DNA from: CAZKVJ01 sp964556225
Lineage (GTDB): Bacteria > Actinomycetota > Acidimicrobiia > Acidimicrobiales > Ilumatobacteraceae
DNA length: 64,000 nucleotides
NCBI GenBank assembly: GCA_964556225.1
Contig: CAZKVJ010000011.1
Coordinates: 61,151-125,150 of the forward strand
Direction: 5' to 3'
Shown: positions 1 through 9,329 of the stretch, piece by piece
How positions within the stretch are numbered: the stretch's first letter is position 1
Layout: each line of letters starts with the position of its first letter
Notes under the pieces: model-generated
What the model saw: the letters and a program-made list of their open reading frames with translations, nothing else
What the model was told of the DNA's origin: nothing
The model's database searches: none
Program-made: the position numbers and the translations under genes

Positions 1-329
1 TGCCGGCCCCCGAGCGTGATGCCGTCGTGGCCGGCGCTGCGGTGCTCGCCTATCCGTCGCTGCGTGAGGGCTTCGGCCTGCCGGTGCTGGAGGCCATGGC
101 CCAGGGCACGCCGGTGGTCACCTCCCAGGGGACGGCCACCGAGGAGGCGGCCGGTGGGGCGGCCGTGCTGGTCGACCCGCGCGACGTCGACGACATCGGC
201 CGCGGCATCGCCGCCGCGCTGGCCGACCCGGCGCCGTGGGTGGCGGCCGGATGGGAGCGGGCCGGCGCGATGACCTGGGAGCGCACGGCCGAGCTCACCC
301 TGGCCGCGTACCGGGAGGTCGTTACGTGA
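1..329 (+). CDS. Glycosyltransferase family 4, C-terminal part (truncated by window start)
   Basis: Only the last ~108 residues are in the window; the reading frame is open from base 3. The visible part is the nucleotide-sugar binding half of a GT-B enzyme: AYPSLREGFGLPVLEAMAQG is the EGFGLPVLEAMA signature of GT4 retaining glycosyltransferases, followed by the usual helix that swaps back to the N-terminal domain. The final TGA overlaps the GTG of the next gene (GTGA), so the two are probably translationally coupled in a polysaccharide operon. The sugar specificity cannot be told. Confidence 0.88.
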   Translation, partial: PAPERDAVVAGAAVLAYPSLREGFGLPVLEAMAQGTPVVTSQGTATEEAAGGAAVLVDPRDVDDIGRGIAAALADPAPWVAAGWERAGAMTWERTAELTLAAYREVVT

Positions 330-1447
330 GCCCCCGGCCGAGCGTGTCGGTGAACCTGCTGTGGTGCGTGCCCGGCCAGGTCGGGGGGAGCGAGGAGTAC
401 CTGGTGCGCCAGCTGCTCGGGCTCGCGGAGCTGGACGCCGATCAGCGCTACGACCTCACGGTGTACGCGCCGCAGGGCTTCGCCGACGCGCACCCCGACG
501 TGGCCGCCGCCCATCGCGTGGTCACCGCCCCCTTCGATGGGCGCAGCCGCCCCCGGCGGATCTGGGGCGAGCACACCTGGCTCGCCCGGCGTGTGGCCGC
601 CAGCGACCTGGTGCACCACGGCGGCGGGACGGTGCCCGGCCGGGGCGGCCGGCTGGTGCTGCTCACCGTGCACGACCTCCAGCTGCGCACCTACCCGGAG
701 CACTTCTCGCGCGTGAAGCGGACCTACCTCGGTTGGAGCCTGCCGCGGTCGTGCCGGCGGGCGAGCGTGGTCGCCGTGCCCTCCGCCTACGTCCGTGGCA
801 CGGTCGTCGAGCACTACGGCGTCGACCCGGCACGGGTGGTGGTGGTGCCCCACGGCGTGGAGCCGGCGCTCGGCGTCGAGCCCACCCCCCCGGAGGTGCT
901 GCGCGCCCGCTACCGGCTGGGCGGCGGGCCGATCATCGTGTACCCGGCCGTCACCCACCCCCACAAGAACCACCGGTTCCTGCTGACGCTCATGGCCGAG
1001 CGGTGGACGGACCCCGACCTGCGCCTGGTGCTCACCGGCGGGCGCGGCGGGGCGGAGGACGAGGTGGCGGCGTCGGTTGCGAGCCTCGGCCTCGGCGATC
1101 GGGTGGTGCGCCCGGGCCGGGTTCCCGCGGCCGATCGCGACGGGCTGGTGGCGATGGCGGAGGCGCTCGTGTTCCCGAGCGGCTACGAGGGCTTCGGCGC
1201 TCCCGTCATCGAGGCGATGGCGCTCGGCACACCGGTGATCTCGTCCGACCGGGCGGCGCTGCCCGAGGTGGTCGGCGACGCGGGCCTGGTGCTCCCCCTG
1301 GAGCTCGACGCCTGGGCTGGCGCGCTCGACGAGGTGAGCCGCCGGCGGGCCGAGCTGGTCGCCGCCGGGTGCCGCCGGGTCGGAGCGTTCACCTCCGCCC
1401 GTTCGGGCGCCGCCCTCCTCGACGCCTACGGTCTCGCCCTCGCATGA
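326..1447 (+). CDS. Glycosyltransferase family 4 (GT-B fold)
   Basis: 373 aa, transferring a sugar from a nucleotide donor during surface glycan assembly in the cytoplasm. The N-terminal Rossmann half opens with NLLWCVPGQVGGSEEYLV (the GG.E.Y acceptor-side loop). The C-terminal half carries VYPAVTHPHKNH and SGYEGFGAPVIEAMALGTPV, the GT4 EGFG..EAMA donor motif. The GTG start was chosen because it overlaps the previous stop (GTGA) and gives a normal N-terminus; an ATG 90 nt upstream lies inside the preceding gene. The gene also overlaps its downstream neighbour by 4 nt. Sugar and acceptor are unknown. Confidence 0.9.
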   Translation: MSPRPSVSVNLLWCVPGQVGGSEEYLVRQLLGLAELDADQRYDLTVYAPQGFADAHPDVAAAHRVVTAPFDGRSRPRRIWGEHTWLARRVAASDLVHHGGGTVPGRGGRLVLLTVHDLQLRTYPEHFSRVKRTYLGWSLPRSCRRASVVAVPSAYVRGTVVEHYGVDPARVVVVPHGVEPALGVEPTPPEVLRARYRLGGGPIIVYPAVTHPHKNHRFLLTLMAERWTDPDLRLVLTGGRGGAEDEVAASVASLGLGDRVVRPGRVPAADRDGLVAMAEALVFPSGYEGFGAPVIEAMALGTPVISSDRAALPEVVGDAGLVLPLELDAWAGALDEVSRRRAELVAAGCRRVGAFTSARSGAALLDAYGLALA

Positions 1448-2712
1448 CCACGTCACTGCGCATCATCGTCCTGGCGCCCCACCTGCTGCCGGACACCGCC
1501 CCGACCGGCGTCGTGATGAGCCGCATCGTCGACGAGCTGGCGGCGCGCGGCCACCGCCTGCACGTCGTCACCTCGCTGCCCTGGTACCGCCGCCACGCCA
1601 TCGAGCCGGGCTGGGGCGGGCGACTCGTGCGCCGCGAGCGCCAGCCGTGGGGAGATGTCCGTCGGGTGCACCCGTTCCCGGCCGCGGACAAGGCGAACCT
1701 GGTCGCCCGGGCCGTCGGGTTCCTGGGGTTCAGCGCGCTGGCCGGCCTGGCCGGGCTGCGAGCGGGCGGGTGGTTCCGCCGGGCCGACGCCGTGATCGCC
1801 ATGTCGCCGCCGCTCACGCTCGGGCTCACGGGTTGGCTGGTCGGCCTGTCCCACCGGGCCCCGCTGGTGTTCAACGTGCAGGACGTGTTCCCCGACGCCG
1901 CGGTCGAGACCGGCGCCATCACGAACCGGCGCGTGATCGCGCTGGCCCGATGGCTGGAAGCCGTCACCTACCGGGCGGCGGCGGCCGTCACCGTCCTCTC
2001 CGGCGACCTCGCCGCCAACGTGGCCGCCAAGCTGCCGGAGCGCCGCCGTGACCGGGTCCACGTGATCCCGAACTTCGTCGACACCGAGGCCATCCGCCCC
2101 CTCGGTCGCGACACCGCCTACCGCCGCGAGCTGGGCATCGGCGACGAGCCGGTCGTCATGTACGCGGGCAACATCGGCTTCTCGCAGTCGCTCGACCTGG
2201 TGGTCGAGGCGGCTCGGCGCCTGCCCGACGTGACGTTCGTGGTGAACGGCGACGGCTCGGCCCGCCCCGAGCTGGAGCGCTCGGCGGCCGGGCTGGCGAA
2301 CGTGCGCATCGCCGGCTACCAGCCCGCGGGGCGCCTGGCCGAGGTGCTGGCGAGCGCTGACGTGCACGTGGTGCCGCTGCGACGTGGCCTCGGTCGGGTC
2401 AGCGTGCCCTCGAAGACTTACTCCGTCATGGCCGCGGCCCGGCCGGTGCTGGCGGCGATCGACCCCGGCACCGAGGTGCCGCGCATCCTCGCCGAATCGG
2501 GCGGTGGGCTGGCCGTGGCCCCCGACGACCCCGACGCGTTCGTGGCCGGCCTGCGGGAGCTGCTCGACCACTCGGAGCCGGCGAGGGCCATGGGGGAGCG
2601 AGGCCGGGAGTGGGTCGAGGAGCACGCCTCGCCGGTCGCGGTCGGTGCGGCGTACGAGGCGCTGGTGCGCCGGCTGGGGGCTGACCGGTCGAAGCGGGGG
2701 TCCAGCCGATAG
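1444..2712 (+). CDS. Glycosyltransferase family 4, WbuB/WcaI-like
   Basis: 422 aa. The start IIVLAPHLLPDTAPTGVVMS and the long N-terminal half with VFNVQDVFPDAAVETG are typical of WbuB-type GT4 enzymes that add (N-acetyl)amino sugars to O-antigen-like chains; the substrate here is inferred only loosely. The donor half shows VMYAGNIGFSQSLDLVVEAA and VPSKTYSVMAAARPVLA, where K.Y...A..RP replaces the EGFG loop as in this subfamily. ATG overlaps the upstream TGA (ATGA), making it the third gene of a tightly coupled glycosyltransferase operon. Confidence 0.9.
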   Translation: MTTSLRIIVLAPHLLPDTAPTGVVMSRIVDELAARGHRLHVVTSLPWYRRHAIEPGWGGRLVRRERQPWGDVRRVHPFPAADKANLVARAVGFLGFSALAGLAGLRAGGWFRRADAVIAMSPPLTLGLTGWLVGLSHRAPLVFNVQDVFPDAAVETGAITNRRVIALARWLEAVTYRAAAAVTVLSGDLAANVAAKLPERRRDRVHVIPNFVDTEAIRPLGRDTAYRRELGIGDEPVVMYAGNIGFSQSLDLVVEAARRLPDVTFVVNGDGSARPELERSAAGLANVRIAGYQPAGRLAEVLASADVHVVPLRRGLGRVSVPSKTYSVMAAARPVLAAIDPGTEVPRILAESGGGLAVAPDDPDAFVAGLRELLDHSEPARAMGERGREWVEEHASPVAVGAAYEALVRRLGADRSKRGSSR

Positions 2713-2715
2713 CCT
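2710..2715 (+). promoter_or_regulatory. -10 hexamer TAGCCT, near-leaderless promoter
   Basis: TAGCCT (TANNNT) ends 9 nt before the GTG at 2725. There is no Shine-Dalgarno in the gap, so transcription should begin at or within a few bases of the start codon. It overlaps the stop of the upstream glycosyltransferase gene. Confidence 0.55.
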
Positions 2716-2724
2716 GCCGTCTTC

Positions 2725-3510
2725 GTGGGTAAGGCATCGTCCGCCAAGAAGGTCGCACGGCTCGCCGAGAAGGGCAAGGGCAAGAAGGTCCGCTTCCAGG
2801 GCGGGTCGATCTTCCCCGCCGTCGTGCTGGGAGTGAGCCTCGTCGGACTGGGCCTCATCGTGTACGCCCGCTCCGACGTGCAGACCACCACCTCGCCGCC
2901 GACCGTCAACGACCACTGGCACGTGTCGTACGGCTTCTACCTCTGTGACGAGTTCCTGCCGAACCTCACCGGGAACAAGGAGTCCCCGCTCGACGACGAG
3001 TACCTGAAGTACGGGGTGCACAGCCACGACGACGGTGTCATCCACTGGCACCCGCAGTCGGCCGCCACCGGCGACAAGGCGAAGCTCGGGGTGTTCTTCG
3101 ACGTGTACGACATCGAGATCTCCGACTCCAAGCTGCAGTTCCCCGACGATCAGGGCGGAGCGGTCTGGGAGGAGGGCGTCACCAAGTGCGGTGACGAGGA
3201 CGGCCAGCTGAAGGTCGTGGTGTGGGACAGCTACGACGACCCGGGCTCGAACCAGACCTACATCACCGGCTTCGACGACATCCGGATCAAGAACGACGGC
3301 ATGGCCGTGACCATCGCCTTCGTGCCGGAGGGCACCGACGTGCCGATGCCGCCCACGGCGTCGCGCCTGCCGGAGCTGGGGGCCGCCGACACGCTGGCCA
3401 CCACGACCACCACCGCCACGCCGACCACGGCCGCCGGCACCCAGACGACGGTCGCCGGCTCCACCACCACGACCGGCGCCACGGCGGGTACCACCACCAC
3501 GGCGCCCTGA
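2725..3510 (+). CDS. Membrane-anchored extracytoplasmic protein with Thr-rich tail, function unknown
   Basis: 261 aa. Lys-rich cytoplasmic N-terminus (KKVARLAEKGKGKKVRF), one membrane segment (FPAVVLGVSLVGLGLIVYA, about residues 31-50), a soluble outer domain rich in Trp, His and Asp (NDHWHVSYGFYLCDEFLP; HSHDDGVIHWHPQSA), and a low-complexity Thr/Ala/Gly tail (about 35 residues) that looks like a wall-spanning or O-glycosylated linker. The many His residues could bind a metal, but no known fold is recognised. It sits between a glycosyltransferase operon and a sugar nucleotidyltransferase whose ATG overlaps its TGA by one base, so a role in the envelope is likely. Confidence 0.8.
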   Translation: MGKASSAKKVARLAEKGKGKKVRFQGGSIFPAVVLGVSLVGLGLIVYARSDVQTTTSPPTVNDHWHVSYGFYLCDEFLPNLTGNKESPLDDEYLKYGVHSHDDGVIHWHPQSAATGDKAKLGVFFDVYDIEISDSKLQFPDDQGGAVWEEGVTKCGDEDGQLKVVVWDSYDDPGSNQTYITGFDDIRIKNDGMAVTIAFVPEGTDVPMPPTASRLPELGAADTLATTTTTATPTTAAGTQTTVAGSTTTTGATAGTTTTAP

Positions 3511-4514
3511 TGCGCGCCGTCGTCCTGGTCGGCGGCTTCGGCACCAGGCTTCGCCCGCTCACGTACGCGATCCCCAAGCCCATGCTGCCGGTCGGGCACC
3601 GGCCGATCCTCGAGCACCTGGTCGAGGAGCTGGCGGGGGCGGGCGTCACCGACGTGTCGCTGGCACTGGGCTTCAAGCCCGAGCCGTTCCTCGCCGCCTT
3701 CCCCGACGGGGTGCTGCACGGGATCCGGCTGCACTATGCCGTCGAGCCGACCCCGCTCGACACCGCCGGAGCGATCCGCTTCGCTGCCACGCAGACCGGC
3801 ATCGACGACACCTTCGTCGTGGTGAACGGCGACGTGCTCACCGACCTCGACGTCAGCGGCCTGGTGGCGTTCCACCGCCTGGTCGGCGCCGAGGGCACGC
3901 TGCACCTGACCCCGGTCGAGGACCCGTCGGCGTTCGGGGTGGTGGACTTCGGCGAGGGGAGCCGGGTCCGCCGCTTCGTCGAGAAGCCGCCGCCCGGTGA
4001 GGCGCCGAGCAACCTCATCAACGCCGGTACGTACGTCCTGGAGCCCTCGGTGCTGGAGCGGATCGCCCCGGATCGCCCGGTGTCCATCGAGCGCGAGGTC
4101 TTCCCTGCGATGGTCGAGGCGGGCACGCTGTACGCGATGGCCACCGACGACTACTGGGTCGACACCGGCCGGCCGGACACGTACCGGCTGGCGAACCTCG
4201 ACCTCCTCGACGGCTTGCGGCGGCGCGGTGCGTGCGCCGGCGTCGCCCCCGGTGCCCAGGTCGCCCCGGACGCAGTGGTGGAGCACAGCGTCGTGGCGGC
4301 GGGCGCTCGTGTGGACGCCGGCGCCCGGGTGGTCGACTCCGTGGTCCTGCCCGGCGCCCACGTCAACGCTTGCGCGCTGGTGGAGGCCTCGGTCCTGATG
4401 GGCGAGGTCGGTGCCGGTGCCTGCGTGCAGCGCCTCGTGCTCGGGGCCGGCGCGAGTGTGCCCGCCGGGTCCACCCTCGTCGACGTCCGCGTCCCGGACC
4501 CCGACGGCGGCTGA
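3510..4514 (+). CDS. Sugar-1-phosphate nucleotidyltransferase (mannose-1-phosphate guanylyltransferase-like)
   Basis: 334 aa. Makes an NDP-sugar from NTP and sugar-1-phosphate. The signature loop AVVLVGGFGTRLRPLT with PKPMLPVGHRP binds the NTP; VVNGDVLTDLD holds a metal-binding Asp and VEKPP the phosphate-side Lys. The last ~100 residues are a left-handed beta-helix-like repeat (PGAQVAPDAVVEHSVVAAGA), as in GDP-mannose pyrophosphorylases of actinobacteria such as Rv3264c. With the phosphomannomutase at 21820 and Gmd at 8296 a GDP-mannose role fits best, but glucose or rhamnose specificity cannot be excluded. The true start is this ATG, which shares one base with the upstream stop. Confidence 0.9.
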   Translation: MRAVVLVGGFGTRLRPLTYAIPKPMLPVGHRPILEHLVEELAGAGVTDVSLALGFKPEPFLAAFPDGVLHGIRLHYAVEPTPLDTAGAIRFAATQTGIDDTFVVVNGDVLTDLDVSGLVAFHRLVGAEGTLHLTPVEDPSAFGVVDFGEGSRVRRFVEKPPPGEAPSNLINAGTYVLEPSVLERIAPDRPVSIEREVFPAMVEAGTLYAMATDDYWVDTGRPDTYRLANLDLLDGLRRRGACAGVAPGAQVAPDAVVEHSVVAAGARVDAGARVVDSVVLPGAHVNACALVEASVLMGEVGAGACVQRLVLGAGASVPAGSTLVDVRVPDPDGG

Positions 4515-4525
4515 GGGCGGCTGCC

Positions 4526-5422
4526 GTGCGGGTGCTGGTCACGGGGGGTGCCGGCTTCCTCGGCTCCCACCTCGTCGAGCGCCTTGTCGCCGAGGGTCAC
4601 GCCGTCGACGCCGTCGACGACCTGTCGAGCGGGTCGCTCGCCAACCTGGCCGACGCTCGCGTCGCTGGAGGCGAGCTGAAGTTCACCCACCTCGACGTCA
4701 CCGACGCCGCCTTCGACGAGCTCGTCGCCCTGCGCCGCCCGGAGGTGGTGGTGCACCTGGCCCCCCTGGCGTGCGGTCGGGTGAACGCCACGAGCGCTGC
4801 CCGCTCCTTCGCGGGCACTCTGGGGGTGCTCGAGGCGGCCCGGGCCCACGGCGTGGCGAAGGTGGTGGTCGCCGTGCCCGCCGCCGCCCTCTACGGCGAG
4901 GTCGCAGCGCGCGAGCTGCCGGTGAAGGAAGGCCACGTGTGGCAGCCGGTCGGCGTGACCGGCGTGGTCGCCCGCGCGGTCGTCGACGCGCTCTGCGTGT
5001 ACCGCGATCAGCACCAGGTCGAGTACACCGCGCTGGCGCTGACCCACGTCTACGGACCCCGCCAGCGAGCCGACGGCGGCCCGATCGGGGCGATGGTGGC
5101 GGCTCGCGCCGCCCGGCAGGCCGTGGTGCTGCACGGTGACGGCCGCCAGACCCGCGACCTGCTCTACGTGGACGACGCCGTCGACGCGCTCGCCCGGGCC
5201 ATCACGAAGGCGGACGGGCTGGTGGTGAACATCGGCACCGGCGTCCAGACCTCGATGCGCGACGCCTGGGCATTGCTCACCGGTCCCGACGGCCTGCCGC
5301 CGCGCCTGGAGCCGCTCCGCTCGCCCGGCATCGGCCGCTTCGCCGTCTCCCCGGTGAGGGCCCGAATCCACCTCACCTGGTCGCCGTGGACGTCACTCGC
5401 CGACGGCCTCGCCTCCCTCTGA
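4526..5422 (+). CDS. Degenerate NAD-dependent epimerase/dehydratase (extended SDR) lacking the catalytic triad
   Basis: 298 aa. The N-terminus VLVTGGAGFLGSHLVERL is an intact GxxGxxG NAD(P)-binding site, and the fold continues to the C-terminal VYGPRQ and RDLLYVDDAVDAL motifs of UDP-glucose 4-epimerase/dTDP-glucose dehydratase relatives. The active site is gone: at the YxxxK position the sequence reads PVGVTGVVAR (V142, G146), and the Ser/Thr strand before it reads AVPAAALYG (V117-A119). It can probably bind nucleotide and perhaps NDP-sugar but not run the hydride-transfer chemistry. It follows the nucleotidyltransferase by 11 nt, so a regulatory or scaffolding role there is an inference. GTG start chosen from the Rossmann motif. 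Confidence 0.85.
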   Translation: MRVLVTGGAGFLGSHLVERLVAEGHAVDAVDDLSSGSLANLADARVAGGELKFTHLDVTDAAFDELVALRRPEVVVHLAPLACGRVNATSAARSFAGTLGVLEAARAHGVAKVVVAVPAAALYGEVAARELPVKEGHVWQPVGVTGVVARAVVDALCVYRDQHQVEYTALALTHVYGPRQRADGGPIGAMVAARAARQAVVLHGDGRQTRDLLYVDDAVDALARAITKADGLVVNIGTGVQTSMRDAWALLTGPDGLPPRLEPLRSPGIGRFAVSPVRARIHLTWSPWTSLADGLASL

Positions 5423-5458
5423 CCGCACCCCTTCCCGTTCGGAGGGGACGGAGCAGGG

Positions 5459-6175
5459 TCAGCGGAACAGGTCGTCGTGGGGGTGGCGGACGAGCTCGCG
5501 AACCGACGACTCGCGCAGCCACGTGGGGTCGACGCCGCGCACGACCGCCACGGGCAGGCCGCTGGCCTTGCCCATGACCAGCTCGGCGGCGCCGGCGATC
5601 TCGTCGGCCACGGCCACCTCGGTCACCTGCATGGTGCGTCCGAGCGCGTCGGGGGTGCCCCGGAGGTCCACCACCCCGGCGATGCCGGCGACCCCGATCG
5701 CCACGTCGGTCAAGCCGAGCCGCCAGGGCCGGCCGAACGTGTCGCTGACGATCACGCCGACCGTCACGCCGAGGCGGTTCCGCACGATGTCGCGGATGCG
5801 CCGGGCGGAGCGGTCGCTGTCGAGGGGCAGCAGGGCGGCCTGGCCACGAGCCACGTTCGACAGGTCGATGCCGCTGTTCGCGCAGACGAAGCCGTGCCGG
5901 GTCTCGGTGATGATGAGATCGCCGCGACGGCGCACGACCCGCACCGCCTCGGCCTCGACGAGCGCCTTGTGCGAGCGCGGGTCGTCGGGGTCGATGTCCA
6001 CCAAGCGGCCCTCGGCCTTCGACACGACTTTCTGGGTGACGACGAGCACGTCGCCATCGGCGAGCGGGCCGTTCGGCTCGGTGGCGCAAGCATCGGCGAC
6101 GAGCTCCCCGAGCTGGTCGCCCGGGCGGACCTCGCCGATCCCCTCGATGCCCCACACGGTGAGCCGGGTGGTCAT
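5459..6175 (-). CDS. cofE: Coenzyme F420-0:L-glutamate ligase
   Basis: 238 aa. Adds L-glutamate residues to F420-0 with GTP. Recognised by the N-terminus GIEGIGEVRPGDQLGELV, DGDVLVVTQKVVSKAEGR, the HGFVCANSGIDLSNV segment and VIVSDTFGRPWR, all typical CofE/FbiB-N motifs. Mycobacterial FbiB is about 450 aa because of a C-terminal nitroreductase-like domain; here the protein stops after the ligase domain. Its ATG overlaps the TGA of cofD (ATGA), so the pair is one operon. Confidence 0.94.
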   Translation of the reverse strand: MTTRLTVWGIEGIGEVRPGDQLGELVADACATEPNGPLADGDVLVVTQKVVSKAEGRLVDIDPDDPRSHKALVEAEAVRVVRRRGDLIITETRHGFVCANSGIDLSNVARGQAALLPLDSDRSARRIRDIVRNRLGVTVGVIVSDTFGRPWRLGLTDVAIGVAGIAGVVDLRGTPDALGRTMQVTEVAVADEIAGAAELVMGKASGLPVAVVRGVDPTWLRESSVRELVRHPHDDLFR

Positions 6176-7128
6176 GCGGCCTCCCGTCCGGTGGCGGTGA
6201 GGGTGACCCGGGCGAGCTCGGCGGCGATGGCGGGGGTCGTCATCACGGTGGGGGTGACGATGGCGTGCATGCCCTCGGCTTCGACGGCGGGGGCGAGGGC
6301 GGCGTCGGCATCGTCGATGACCAGCGTGGACGCGATGGGGGCATAGAGGCGGGCGACGCCGACGACGCTGGCGTCGTGTCCGAGCTCGCTCAGCATCCGA
6401 TCGGCGGGCCCCTTGAGGGCGGCCCCGGCGACGATCGGGGACACGGCAACGACCTGTTCGCGCCGCGCGGTCAGCACGTCGTCGATGCCGGCGAGGGCGC
6501 GCAGTGGGCCGATCGACAGGATCGGGTTCGAGGGAGCGATGACGATGGTGTCGGCGCTGCGCAGCACGTCGAGGCCGTTGGGGGTGGCCCGCTCGGCGCC
6601 GACGAAGCGCACCTCGTGCACGGCTACGGCGTGGCGGTGCTGCACGAAGTACTCCTGGAACGACAGCTCGCCGACGGCCGTCGACAGCCGGGTCTCGACC
6701 CGGTCGTCGGTCATCGGCACCAGCGTCACCTCCACCTCCCAGGCGGCGGCGACCTCGCGGGTGACCTCGCTGAGCGTCGCTCCCTCGCCGAGGCGGGCCG
6801 TGCGGTACAGGTGGGTCGCCAGGTCCTGGTCGCCCAGGTTGAACCACGTGGTCGCCGCCACCGAACCGGCCGGGCGGACCGCCTCGTAGCGGGCCAGCGC
6901 CGCCATCGCCCGCCACGACTCGTCGACGAGCCCCCACCCCCGACCCGGATCGATCGCCCCGGCCAGCGTGTAGGTGACGGTGTCGAGGTCCGGCGACACG
7001 CTCAGCCCGTGGATGACGGTGTCGTCGGCGGTGTTCACCAACGCCGTGACCTCGGCGGGTGGTACGACCTGCACCAAGCCCCGCAGGAAGCGCGCCGCCC
7101 CCACGCCGCCGGCCAGCACCGCGATCAC
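6172..7128 (-). CDS. cofD: 2-phospho-L-lactate transferase (F420 biosynthesis)
   Basis: 318 aa, called FbiA in mycobacteria. Transfers the phospholactyl or phosphoenolpyruvyl group from its GDP/GPP-activated form to the deazaflavin Fo. The start IAVLAGGVGAARFLRGL and the segments LVNTADDTVIHGLSVSPDLD and TWFNLGDQDLATHLYRT are diagnostic of the CofD family. The GTG start overlaps the TGA of the upstream glycosyltransferase gene and the stop overlaps cofE, giving a three-gene run GT-cofD-cofE on the minus strand. F420 made here could serve the LLM-type oxidoreductases at 43874 and 55877. Confidence 0.95.
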   Translation of the reverse strand: MIAVLAGGVGAARFLRGLVQVVPPAEVTALVNTADDTVIHGLSVSPDLDTVTYTLAGAIDPGRGWGLVDESWRAMAALARYEAVRPAGSVAATTWFNLGDQDLATHLYRTARLGEGATLSEVTREVAAAWEVEVTLVPMTDDRVETRLSTAVGELSFQEYFVQHRHAVAVHEVRFVGAERATPNGLDVLRSADTIVIAPSNPILSIGPLRALAGIDDVLTARREQVVAVSPIVAGAALKGPADRMLSELGHDASVVGVARLYAPIASTLVIDDADAALAPAVEAEGMHAIVTPTVMTTPAIAAELARVTLTATGREAA

Positions 7129-8240
7129 GCCGGGTCCTCGTCCATGGCCAGGGAATGGTAGAGGCGGGCGAGCGCAGCCGCCGTGGTGGCCCAGTCGAAC
7201 ACGCGCAGGCGATCGCGACCGGCGGCCACCAGCTCCGCGCGGGCAGCCTCGTCACCCAGCAGGTGTGAGATCGCCCCGGCCAGCTCGTCGACGTCCGCCG
7301 GCGGGACCAACGCCGCGGCCGGCCCCGCGACCTCGGGGATCGAGCCGGCCCGGCTGGCCACGACCGCCGCCCCGGCGGCGAACGCCTCGAGCAGCGGGAA
7401 GCCGAACCCCTCGTCGAGCGAGGGGTAGGCGAGCACGGTCGCGTGGTGCAGCAGCCAGGCCTTGGTGGCGTCGTCGACCCGCCCGGTCACGAGCACCCGC
7501 CGGCCGACCGCCGGCGTCAGCTCGGCGACCGCGCGCTCGAGCGCGCCCTGGTCGTCGCCGGGGGCCCCGGCGATCACCAGCATCACGTCGGGGTGGGTGG
7601 TGGCGAGCTGGCCGAACGCCCGCACCAAACGGGGCAGGTTCTTGCGTCGCTCGACCGTGCCGAGCGCCAGCACGAACGGCCGCCGGACGAGCTCCGGGTG
7701 CGGCGGCTGAGCGGCTGGATCGACGGGTCTGAGCGGCGGTGGCCCGAGTGGGATCACCGCCACCCGCCCGGTGCCGAGCAGCTCGCGCACGGCCCGCCCG
7801 GTGGCATGTGACGAGACGTGCACCACCGCACCGTCGGCGACGACCCGGCGCAGCACCCGCCCGGCCAGCGCCACGTCGGGGTGCACGGTGGCGCCCGGCT
7901 GCAGGAACCAGCAGTCGTAGACGCTGACCACGCGGGGCACCTTGGCGGGCGGCACGGTGTAGTTCGTGCCGTGGACCACGGCGGCGCCGTCGAGCCAGCG
8001 ATCGACGCGGGGCCAGGCGCCGCGCTCCCACAGCCGCAGCGCTGCGGCGGCCGGCAGCGGGAGGCGCCGCACGCCGGGCTCCGCCGGCGCGCGGATGCTG
8101 AGGCGGTAGGGGAGCAGGTGCGGTCCGTCCGGCCGGGCGACCAGCGCGTCGCGCATCCCCGCAACCGCCACGCCGACGCCGGTGATCGGCCCGGCCAGGG
8201 GGCCGACGTCGAAGGCGACCGTGGGCCCGGGGTTCGTCAT
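7125..8240 (-). CDS. Glycosyltransferase family 4
   Basis: 371 aa GT-B enzyme. The N-terminal half starts VAFDVGPLAGPITGVGVAV (GxGv acceptor loop) and the donor half has VLALGTVERRKNLPRLVRAF and YPSLDEGFGFPLLEAFAAGA, the EGFG..EA motif of retaining GT4 mannosyl/rhamnosyl transferases. The ATG is preferred over upstream starts because it begins the first beta strand and leaves room for the divergent gmd promoter. It is transcribed ahead of cofD with a 4-nt overlap, an unusual coupling of glycan and cofactor genes. Confidence 0.9.
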   Translation of the reverse strand: MTNPGPTVAFDVGPLAGPITGVGVAVAGMRDALVARPDGPHLLPYRLSIRAPAEPGVRRLPLPAAAALRLWERGAWPRVDRWLDGAAVVHGTNYTVPPAKVPRVVSVYDCWFLQPGATVHPDVALAGRVLRRVVADGAVVHVSSHATGRAVRELLGTGRVAVIPLGPPPLRPVDPAAQPPHPELVRRPFVLALGTVERRKNLPRLVRAFGQLATTHPDVMLVIAGAPGDDQGALERAVAELTPAVGRRVLVTGRVDDATKAWLLHHATVLAYPSLDEGFGFPLLEAFAAGAAVVASRAGSIPEVAGPAAALVPPADVDELAGAISHLLGDEAARAELVAAGRDRLRVFDWATTAAALARLYHSLAMDEDPA

Positions 8241-8251
8241 CGGTCGAAATG

Positions 8252-8257
8252 TAGGAT
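8252..8257 (+). promoter_or_regulatory. -10 hexamer TAGGAT for gmd
   Basis: TAGGAT lies 38 nt before the gmd ATG in the 55-bp gap between divergent genes; the implied leader is about 30 nt. No clear -35 is seen. Confidence 0.4.
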
Positions 8258-8295
8258 GTTGCGCCCCCGCAGTTGCTGTCGACCCAAGGACCCCC

Positions 8296-9291
<996 letters not shown>

Positions 9292-9329
9292 TCAGGGATC
9301 GAGGGCACGTCCGAACGCCGAGTCCACGC

